The notes beneath the pieces were generated by a model, which was given only the letters and a program-made list of their open reading frames with translations, searched no databases and was not told the DNA's origin. A DNA stretch of 13,577 nt, taken from positions 1 through 13,577 of the forward strand of contig PXDG01000015.1 of assembly GCA_003565105.1 (NCBI GenBank), written 5' to 3'. This document shows positions 8,558-13,577 of the stretch, piece by piece. Within the stretch, counting starts at the first letter, position 1; each line of letters starts with the position of its first letter. Both the position numbers and the translations under genes were made by a program. The stretch comes from Parcubacteria group bacterium. Lineage in GTDB: Bacteria; Patescibacteriota; Minisyncoccia; SW-4-49-11.

Positions 8558-8566
8558 AGTATAGCA
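8558..8566 (-). promoter_or_regulatory. Possible extended -10 promoter ahead of popT-yadG-yadH
   Basis: The minus strand reads TGCTATACT in the 46-base gap between ccdA and popT. A poor -35 (TTGGTT, spacer 18) would overlap the ccdA stop codon. It could allow expression of the three downstream genes independently of the bactofilin-like and ccdA genes. The leader would be about 20 bases. Confidence 0.45.
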
Positions 8567-8577
8567 AATTTCAGAGA

Positions 8578-9312
8578 CTATAACCAATCTAGAATGCGTT
8601 CATAATTGATAAATCGTGTCTGCTGAAACACCCATTGACTAAAGGCATCCATTCCATCAAAGAACAACAAGAACCCTACACCAATAAGTAAAACTCCACT
8701 AAATCGCTGAAGCCAAATGGTCTTTGCTGCCCACCCTTGTATTTTTTCCTGTCCCATACCGATGAGAGCCGCTACTCCAAGGAATGGTACCGCAAATCCT
8801 AATGAAAAGATCCCCATAAGCAGGACTCCATCCCAAACATTAGATGAATTCCAGACCACTGTCAAAATAGTCCCTAAAATCGGCCCAACACAAGGTGACC
8901 AACCTACCGCCAGCATTGAACCTAGGATGGTAGAACTTCCAAAAGTTCCTGATTTAAGACCTTTCCATCGAGGATTCCATCCAAATTTACTTCGAACACC
9001 TTTGGTTAAGCCCACCATATCAATCCCCCAAATAATAATCAAAAGTCCAGCCAATCGAGTAACCCACATTCGTACCACTGGAGTAACAACACTTGCTAAG
9101 GCAGTCGTAAACACTCCAAAGAGAATAAAGATGAGGCTAAAACCGAGCATAAATCCAAAGCCGTTCCGAAGAGTCCTCCCCCAACGAGGATTCTCATCCC
9201 CCACGATGAAGCCAATATAAGCAGGAATCAATGGGAAGGTACATGGAGCCAAGAAAGTCAGTATCCCAGCCAGGAAACTTGCTCCCATAAGAGCAGGGGT
9301 AATCTCAATCAT
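8578..9312 (-). CDS. ccdA: CcdA/DsbD-beta-like transmembrane thiol-disulfide electron carrier
   Basis: Membrane protein that passes electrons from cytoplasmic thioredoxin to thiol proteins outside the membrane. The 244 residues hold exactly two cysteines, at 24 (LAPCTFPLIPAYIG) and 141 (GWSPCVGPILG). These are the paired redox cysteines of the CcdA family, one in each half of the internal repeat, each next to prolines. About six or seven membrane helices are visible, and there is no fused thioredoxin-like domain. Length fits stand-alone CcdA. It starts 12 bases after the stop of the bactofilin-like gene, so the two are probably co-transcribed. No extracytoplasmic thioredoxin partner (ResA, CcsX, DsbE type) is encoded in the window, so the recipient is unknown; cytochrome c maturation need not be the role. 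The stop is TAG. Confidence 0.93.
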   Translation of the reverse strand: MIEITPALMGASFLAGILTFLAPCTFPLIPAYIGFIVGDENPRWGRTLRNGFGFMLGFSLIFILFGVFTTALASVVTPVVRMWVTRLAGLLIIIWGIDMVGLTKGVRSKFGWNPRWKGLKSGTFGSSTILGSMLAVGWSPCVGPILGTILTVVWNSSNVWDGVLLMGIFSLGFAVPFLGVAALIGMGQEKIQGWAAKTIWLQRFSGVLLIGVGFLLFFDGMDAFSQWVFQQTRFINYERILDWL

Positions 9313-9324
9313 AGTATCGAAATC

Positions 9325-10557
9325 TTAACTCTTGTGTATAATTGTGTCTTTTACAGAATAGAAACGAATCACTGCTCCCCAAAAAGTAATAATCAAGATA
9401 AAGCTCATTAATGTGATGAATCCTGGTAGAATAATACCGGAAATCAAAATCGCCGTGTAGATTCCCCAAGCCAAAAAGAATAGTCTTAATTGAGTCGCTT
9501 CTAAAGAGAAAGCTCGATTCATTCTTCGGGCTAATACCACTGATACAATACTCATACCAAAGAATAAAGCTATACCATATCCGATGAGCAGAACAAGAGC
9601 GAGTGGAATGGCAACAATGGTAATCATCAATAAAGCACTCAAAACAGGTATCAGAAGAACAGCAGCCAACCCTATCCCTGCACTTTGAAGCAATTTCCCT
9701 GGGGTATCCAATGAGAATGATATTCTATCCCAAAATCGAGCAAAAAGAGCTGAAATAAGAGCAATTACTAATCCCGCAGACAACACTCTCAGCACCGTAA
9801 AGAACGAAAATATTTCATTCCGTAGAGCTGCTATAGATCCTGTTTCTAACCGAGCTCTATCTCCATCTCGCAACAAAGTTTCATCATAACGGACATCTCC
9901 ATTGACATTAGATTCTAGATCTGGATTGGATTCAGGAGCCCAGTACCGAACTGAAGCAATTTCAGTTGATTCGTCAGAGGTAATAGCAAGGCTCTGAATA
10001 GCTCGAATAGTCATCTCTTCAGCATACGATCCAGCAAGACTCACTCGATCTCCATACAATGAGACATTCTCTATAAAGGTACCTTCAATATCAATCTGAG
10101 TGGCTCTAATTTCCACTGTACCGAGAGCCTCAGCAGATATATTTACCGTTCCAGCCAAAATCAATACATCTCCTTCAAATTGTGTACCTGGTTCTATCTC
10201 AACTTGAGAAGCGAGAATAAGGGTCTCTCCTTGTACCGTCCCAGACAGATTTACTCGAGAAGCAGCTACACGAACATCCCCAGTGTGATTCCCCGATACC
10301 GATACCGAATCCCCAACAATCCAGACATCTTCACCAGCGCCTTCATTCACAGATACCGTTCCACCAATAGCCACAATATCACCAGAAACAGGAGCAGTAA
10401 TATCGACCCTTTCTCCGATCCGATAGACATTCCCTCGAGTATCTGAATCAACCCCAACATTAGATTCAAAGTCCACACGATAATTCACCGCTTCGACAGA
10501 ATACCAACCTACCAAAAAGAAGCCAATCAATCCCAATGTCCAGACCCAATATTTCAT
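9325..10557 (-). CDS. Bactofilin-like (polymer-forming) beta-helix protein with C-terminal membrane domain
   Basis: The 410 residues have three parts. Residues 1-24 look like a signal peptide or anchor (MKYWVWTLGLIGFFLVGWYS). Residues about 45-205 are short beta-strand rungs with alternating V/I and G, such as GDIVAIGGTVSV and GDVLILAGTVNI, the pattern of polymer-forming bactofilin-type beta-helices. Residues about 251-400 hold four or five membrane helices. Unlike classic cytoplasmic bactofilins, the signal sequence suggests that the beta-helix is outside the membrane. I chose ATG at 10557: an in-frame ATG at 10662 would add 35 residues but lies upstream of the promoter at 10585-10613 and inside the divergent gene. 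It heads a five-gene run with ccdA, popT, yadG and yadH. Likely role is an envelope scaffold (inference). Confidence 0.82.
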   Translation of the reverse strand: MKYWVWTLGLIGFFLVGWYSVEAVNYRVDFESNVGVDSDTRGNVYRIGERVDITAPVSGDIVAIGGTVSVNEGAGEDVWIVGDSVSVSGNHTGDVRVAASRVNLSGTVQGETLILASQVEIEPGTQFEGDVLILAGTVNISAEALGTVEIRATQIDIEGTFIENVSLYGDRVSLAGSYAEEMTIRAIQSLAITSDESTEIASVRYWAPESNPDLESNVNGDVRYDETLLRDGDRARLETGSIAALRNEIFSFFTVLRVLSAGLVIALISALFARFWDRISFSLDTPGKLLQSAGIGLAAVLLIPVLSALLMITIVAIPLALVLLIGYGIALFFGMSIVSVVLARRMNRAFSLEATQLRLFFLAWGIYTAILISGIILPGFITLMSFILIITFWGAVIRFYSVKDTIIHKS

Positions 10558-10584
10558 ATTATATACATCAATTATTATATATTT

Positions 10585-10613
10585 AGTATACCCCCTCTTG
10601 GGAAAAATATCAA
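10585..10613 (-). promoter_or_regulatory. Sigma70-type promoter for the bactofilin-like gene and the five-gene run
   Basis: On the minus strand: -35 TTGATA (10608-10613), 17-base spacer, -10 TATACT (10585-10590). Both hexamers match consensus at five of six positions. Transcription would start near 10578, about 20 bases before the ATG at 10557. This excludes the longer reading that starts at 10662. Confidence 0.7.
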
Positions 10614-10626
10614 AAAGGTGTACACT
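10598..10626 (+). promoter_or_regulatory. Candidate promoter for the D-2-hydroxyacid dehydrogenase, interlocked with the divergent promoter
   Basis: On the plus strand: -35 TTGGGA (10598-10603), 17-base spacer, -10 TACACT (10621-10626), four of six matches each. Its -35 lies inside the spacer of the divergent promoter and vice versa. Transcription would begin near 10633, about 20 bases before ATG 10655. The AT-rich run at 10627-10654 offers alternative -10 boxes. Confidence 0.45.
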
Positions 10627-10654
10627 AATAATATATAAATACATATAAGTATAT

Positions 10655-11668
10655 ATGAACAATCCAATTCTTACCTGCTATGAACTCGATCAAAACGAAA
10701 CCCAATATCTCACACAGAACCTTTCCATACCAATTCACTTTAGTACTCCCGAGACCATAACCTTATCCTCTATTCGAGAACATCCAAAAACTACGCACCT
10801 CGTGGTCTTTGTCAACTCCCCCGTCACCTCCGAAATCATATCTGAGCTCCCCGACCTCAAAGCCATCTTTACAATGTCTACAGGATTTGATCATATTGAT
10901 CTTACCATATGCAAAGAAAGAGGCATCAGCGTACATAATGTCCCTAGTTATGGAAATATCACTGTAGCAGAGCATACCTTTGCCATATTACTCGCTCTTT
11001 CTCGACGCATACCAGAATCACTTGAACGAACCAACGGACTCAACTTTAATCCCGAAGGATTAACTGGATTTGATTTAGCCACCAAAACTATCGGCATTAT
11101 TGGTATGGGAAAGATTGGAAGTCACGTAGCTCAGATTGCACGCGGATTCCAAATGAATATCCTTGCCTATGATCCCTACCCCCGCCAAGGACTCGATGCA
11201 GAGCTTGGATTCCAATACACCTCACTTGAAGACCTCCTCCAAAAATCAGATATAATCACCCTGCATACAGCCTATCGCCCCGAGACACATCACTTGATCA
11301 ACCAGACCAATATCAAACTCTGTAAGAAAGGTTCCTATCTCATCAACACTGCTCGCGGACCTTTAGTAGAAACTCAAGCTATCCTAGAAGGACTTGATTC
11401 TGGAATACTCGCAGGAGCTGGACTCGACGTACTCGAAGAAGAATGTGCTCTCCGAGAGGAAAAAGAAGTCTTGTCAAAAACCTACCAAGCAACCTGTGAT
11501 TTGACCACCGTCTTACAAGGACATATCTTAATTAAAGACCCTCGAGTGATTGTCACTCCCCATAATGGATTTAATTCACACGAAGCTATTCAAAGAATTA
11601 ATCAGACCACAGTCGAGAATATCAACACCCACCTTCAAGGAACCCTTCTCAACACAGTATCACCTTAA
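10655..11668 (+). CDS. NAD-dependent D-isomer-specific 2-hydroxyacid dehydrogenase, D-lactate dehydrogenase-like
   Basis: Cytoplasmic oxidoreductase that would interconvert a 2-keto acid and a D-2-hydroxy acid with NAD(H). The Rossmann motif is GMGKIG at 150-155, with Asp173 placed to bind the NAD ribose. The catalytic set is Arg234 (NTARGPL), Glu263 (GLDVLEEE) and His303 (TPHNGFNS). The 337-residue length and the Arg-Glu spacing match D-lactate dehydrogenases such as that of Lactobacillus (Arg235, Glu264, His296) better than 3-phosphoglycerate dehydrogenase, and no ACT or other regulatory domain follows. Pyruvate reduction to regenerate NAD+ in a fermenting cell is the likeliest role, but substrate is inferred. 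It is the only plus-strand gene, and its coding strand is strongly C-rich over G. It converges on the hydrolase gene with 22 bases between stops. Confidence 0.9.
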   Translation: MNNPILTCYELDQNETQYLTQNLSIPIHFSTPETITLSSIREHPKTTHLVVFVNSPVTSEIISELPDLKAIFTMSTGFDHIDLTICKERGISVHNVPSYGNITVAEHTFAILLALSRRIPESLERTNGLNFNPEGLTGFDLATKTIGIIGMGKIGSHVAQIARGFQMNILAYDPYPRQGLDAELGFQYTSLEDLLQKSDIITLHTAYRPETHHLINQTNIKLCKKGSYLINTARGPLVETQAILEGLDSGILAGAGLDVLEEECALREEKEVLSKTYQATCDLTTVLQGHILIKDPRVIVTPHNGFNSHEAIQRINQTTVENINTHLQGTLLNTVSP

Positions 11669-11690
11669 GGAACAGAGTAGATACACGCTC

Positions 11691-12239
11691 TTATTTCGCT
11701 TTGATAATCTGCCATAATTGATCAGCCCAACTACTCAACAAAAAATGATCTGAATGAGGAATACTATGTAACTCAGCATCCAAATCACGTGCAATATTTT
11801 CTGCTTGTACAAAGGGTATCCGACTATCATCAAGAGAGCCAATGACTATTGTCTGTCCCGCACGGGACTTCACCCTATCTAGATTAATATCAGAATCAAA
11901 AAAATTAGCATACACCCCTTCACGAAAAGATGCATTAGCTAAAGAGGTATCAAAGGGACCTATCAGGACCGTACGAGACACCTGGACATCGTATTGATCC
12001 AAATACAGTACAATAGCTCTTGTCCCCAAACTATGTCCGATCAAGGTAATTTCTTGATCCTTATTTTTTTGGACACAGTCATCAATAATTGGTAACCATT
12101 CTTGGTTGTGGGGATGCTCATTTCCTGGAAGCTGTGGGGCCACTACCTGGTCTCCTGATTGGATAATCAACCCTCGCAAACCAGGGTGCCAAATATGATT
12201 CGGTCCCGACATATATCCATGAATATCAATGTATACCAT
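11691..12239 (-). CDS. RBBP9/YdeN-family alpha/beta serine hydrolase
   Basis: A small cytoplasmic hydrolase of 182 residues from the chosen start. The N-terminus carries HGYMSGPNHIWHPGLR, resembling the YdeN/RBBP9 (DUF1234-like) opening. The nucleophile elbow is GHSLG with Ser70, the acid is Asp137 or Asp138 in GSLDDSRIPF, and the base is His165 in HSDHFL, so a full triad is present. The substrate is unknown for this family in bacteria. A start at 12293 gives 200 residues but overlaps the upstream gene by 43 bases. ATG 12239 lies 11 bases after that gene's stop, begins directly at the first beta-strand and has GAGGT just upstream, the only SD-like sequence I find in the window. It is probably co-transcribed with the 77-aa membrane protein. 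Confidence 0.88.
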   Translation of the reverse strand: MVYIDIHGYMSGPNHIWHPGLRGLIIQSGDQVVAPQLPGNEHPHNQEWLPIIDDCVQKNKDQEITLIGHSLGTRAIVLYLDQYDVQVSRTVLIGPFDTSLANASFREGVYANFFDSDINLDRVKSRAGQTIVIGSLDDSRIPFVQAENIARDLDAELHSIPHSDHFLLSSWADQLWQIIKAK

Positions 12240-12250
12240 AGACCTCTGAG

Positions 12251-12484
12251 TTACCGTTGAAATAATCGAGAAATCCAGACAATAGCCCCCCATAAAAATA
12301 TCAGTACCCCAAAGACACCCAAAATGCTAAAAATAATCTGCACAGCAAAATAAGCAACTGCCGAAAAGACGGCAATAATCACTCCAGCCCACATCAAAAG
12401 CTTCGGATCAGAACGGAATCGACGATATTTCCCTTGATACGATTGATTGGTTTGCTGTTTTTCACGAACAATATGAACTTTCAT
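12251..12484 (-). CDS. Small two-helix membrane protein of unknown function, 77 aa
   Basis: I do not recognise this family. Residues 1-29 are basic and polar (KYRRFRSDPK), and residues about 30-73 form two closely spaced membrane helices (LLMWAGVIIAVFSAVAYFAV, then IIFSILGVFGVLIFLWGAIV), ending in SRLFQR. The positive-inside rule suggests both ends face the cytoplasm. There is no cysteine and no enzymatic motif. A good promoter lies just upstream (12512-12541), and the hydrolase gene follows after 11 bases, so this is the first gene of a two-gene operon. The start has no Shine-Dalgarno. Confidence 0.78.
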   Translation of the reverse strand: MKVHIVREKQQTNQSYQGKYRRFRSDPKLLMWAGVIIAVFSAVAYFAVQIIFSILGVFGVLIFLWGAIVWISRLFQR

Positions 12485-12511
12485 AAGGATAGATTGTACT
12501 TTATTACTTTT

Positions 12512-12541
12512 ATTATATCATAAATATCTAAAGTCATTCAA
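12512..12541 (-). promoter_or_regulatory. Promoter for the small membrane protein and hydrolase operon
   Basis: On the minus strand: -35 TTGAAT (12536-12541), 18-base spacer, -10 TATAAT (12512-12517) with the extension TGA before it. Transcription would start near 12505, about 20 bases before ATG 12484. The -35 abuts the T-tract of the upstream terminator. Confidence 0.65.
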
Positions 12542-12588
12542 AAAAGCAAAAAGGTCTCCTGAGTACAAAACTCTGAGAGACCTTTTCT
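12541..12588 (-). terminator. Rho-independent terminator after the delta-60 repeat gene
   Basis: A perfect 10-base stem (aaaaggtctc at 12550-12559 pairing with gagacctttt at 12578-12587) encloses an 18-base loop that may add a short GAG/CTC pair. On the minus strand the stem is followed by TTTTTGCTTTTTT. It lies 63 bases beyond the delta-60 gene stop and just upstream of the next promoter, so it separates the two units cleanly. Because both arms end in A/T runs it may also work in the other direction. Confidence 0.85.
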
Positions 12589-12650
12589 ATCTAAGAAGGT
12601 GCGTATTTAGTGTAGCTAATTCAAACTAGTGTGTCAAGAGAACCTTATTC

Positions 12651-13577
12651 CTAGTTCTGCAATCGGATCAGATAACCAGCAGGATTATCTTGGTAACTGG
12701 TAAACCACCCTCCGACTATCACCTTCCCATCTTCCTGGATACTCGTGGTATAAACCCAATTACTAAACCCTGCCCCCACATCAAAGCTACTATCCCTGCT
12801 CCCATCACTATTTAGCCTGATTATTCTATTTGCCGGTTCCCCCTTATAATGAGCAAAGTTACCTCCGATCACTATTTTTTGATCATCTTGTATTTCTATT
12901 GTGGTTATTGCCGTAGGAAACCAACCCCACCCGCCTGAAGCTGGTGTTATACCTGTCCCAATATCAAAGCTAGTATCTCGACTCCCATCACTGTTTAGCC
13001 TCACTATTCTATTTACCGATTCTCCTTGATAAGTACTAAATTGTCCTCCAACTATCACCTTTCCATCTTCCTGGATAGCAATTGAAGTTGGTCTAGCATT
13101 AAATCCTAACCCCATATCAAAACTAGTATCTTTACTTCCATCACTATTGATTCTAACGATTCTATTTGCCGATTCTCCTTGGTAAGCGAGAAATTCTCCT
13201 CCTACTATTACTTTTCCATCACTTTGTATTGCTGTGGCATAAATGTCACCATCAAATCCTTTTCCAGTATCAAAACTAGCATCTTTACTTCCATCATTAT
13301 TGATCCTTACTATTCCATTTACTGCCATTCCTTGATATCTTGAGAACGGTCCAATTACTATTACCCTCCCATCACTTTGGATCAATGTAGCCTGAACCGA
13401 TCCAGTACCACCTACACTTGTTCCATCATTTGCATTACTAAAACCTGTGCCTACAGTAAAACTATAATCCCTACTACCATCATTGTTTAAACGTATGATC
13501 CTGTTAGCACTCTCATCTTGATAGTCTGTGAAAGTACCTCCAAGTATCACTTTACCATCACTTTGAATTGAAATAGC
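12651..13577 (-). CDS. Delta-60 repeat protein, beta-propeller-like (partial, N-terminus beyond window)
   Basis: The last 308 residues of a protein whose frame is open to the right edge. It is built of repeats of the form IQxDGKVIVGGxF, YQGESANRIVRLN, SDGSxDTSFDxGxGF, the delta-60 pattern found in predicted extracellular or cell-surface beta-propellers. The conserved Gln falls at residues 5, 67, 118, 169, 230 and 281, giving five complete units and a final half unit that ends RLQN then TAG. Such a half unit may close the propeller with strands from the N-terminus (inference). A GTG at 13550 could be mistaken for a start, but it is the Val of DGKVILGG inside a repeat, so the gene continues beyond the window. 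Secretion signals are not visible here. A strong terminator follows. The function of delta-60 proteins is not known; surface adhesion is only a guess. Confidence 0.88.
   Translation of the reverse strand, partial: AISIQSDGKVILGGTFTDYQDESANRIIRLNNDGSRDYSFTVGTGFSNANDGTSVGGTGSVQATLIQSDGRVIVIGPFSRYQGMAVNGIVRINNDGSKDASFDTGKGFDGDIYATAIQSDGKVIVGGEFLAYQGESANRIVRINSDGSKDTSFDMGLGFNARPTSIAIQEDGKVIVGGQFSTYQGESVNRIVRLNSDGSRDTSFDIGTGITPASGGWGWFPTAITTIEIQDDQKIVIGGNFAHYKGEPANRIIRLNSDGSRDSSFDVGAGFSNWVYTTSIQEDGKVIVGGWFTSYQDNPAGYLIRLQN
12651..13577 (-). repeat. Six protein-coding delta-60 units with a 51-residue base period
   Basis: Successive units are offset by 62, 51, 51, 61 and 51 residues, so the base period is 51 residues (153 bases). 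Units 1 and 4 carry Gly-rich insertions of 11 and 10 residues after the GxGF motif (NANDGTSVGGTGS and PASGGWGWFPTA regions). The units remain similar at DNA level, for example around the conserved SDGS and NRIVR codons. Confidence 0.8.

Noticed and set aside
10558..10662. 35-residue N-terminal extension of the bactofilin-like protein (ATG at 10662)
   Set aside because: It would begin upstream of a good promoter and overlap the divergent gene; the signal peptide starts at the later ATG.
12240..12293. 18-residue N-terminal extension of the hydrolase
   Set aside because: It overlaps the upstream gene by 43 bases and precedes the first strand of the fold; ATG 12239 gives a normal 11-base gap.
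1..13577. Use of genetic code 25 (UGA as glycine)
   Set aside because: All genes read intact in the standard code with glycine written as GGN, and the 1045-codon open frame contains no in-frame TGA.
12651..13577. Regular DNA repeats as a CRISPR array
   Set aside because: The repeats are about 153 bases apart, degenerate and coding in frame, so they are protein repeats.
1..13577. tRNA, rRNA, insertion sequences, attachment sites or riboswitches
   Set aside because: I found no cloverleaf-like sequence, rRNA motif, transposase or terminal inverted repeats; the gaps between genes are short and explained by promoters and one terminator.

Overview
The window looks like a stretch of a small-genome bacterial chromosome. 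It is AT-rich and tightly packed, with eleven of twelve genes on the minus strand. Almost no start codon has a Shine-Dalgarno sequence, and all twelve or so proteins read through intact in the standard code. Absent SD sequences, delta-60 repeat surface proteins, a bactofilin-like membrane protein and very large unrecognised proteins together suggest a Candidate Phyla Radiation-type lineage (Gracilibacteria/Peregrinibacteria relatives come to mind). That placement is inference; the window holds no rRNA or other marker gene.

Layout on the minus strand, read right to left. (1) 13577-12651: the C-terminal 308 residues of a delta-60 repeat (beta-propeller-like) protein, followed by a clear intrinsic terminator at about 12541-12588. 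(2) 12484-11691: a 77-residue two-helix membrane protein and an RBBP9/YdeN-type serine hydrolase, behind their own promoter. (3) 10557-5919: a compact five-gene run, bactofilin-like membrane protein, CcdA, DUF368/PopT, then the YadG/YadH ABC exporter pair. Gaps are 12, 46, 8 and 1 bases. (4) 5714-4746: a CaCA-family Na+/Ca2+ antiporter with its own extended -10 promoter. (5) 4653-1: a three-gene operon of unknown function (348 aa, 149 aa, and a protein of at least 1045 aa that runs off the left edge). The big protein occupies the first 3135 bases without a stop and is not a gap.

The only plus-strand gene, at 10655-11668, encodes a D-lactate-dehydrogenase-like 2-hydroxyacid dehydrogenase. It is divergent from the five-gene run, and the two predicted promoters interlock in the 97-base gap.

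Functionally the middle of the window is envelope-centred: recycling of the undecaprenyl-phosphate carrier (PopT), an ABC-2 exporter (YadGH), transfer of reducing power across the membrane (CcdA), a beta-helix scaffold anchored in the membrane, and cation exchange. The left operon is the least understood part and the best candidate for something undescribed: a giant charged protein with three glycine-rich hydrophobic segments, made together with two helical partners I do not recognise.
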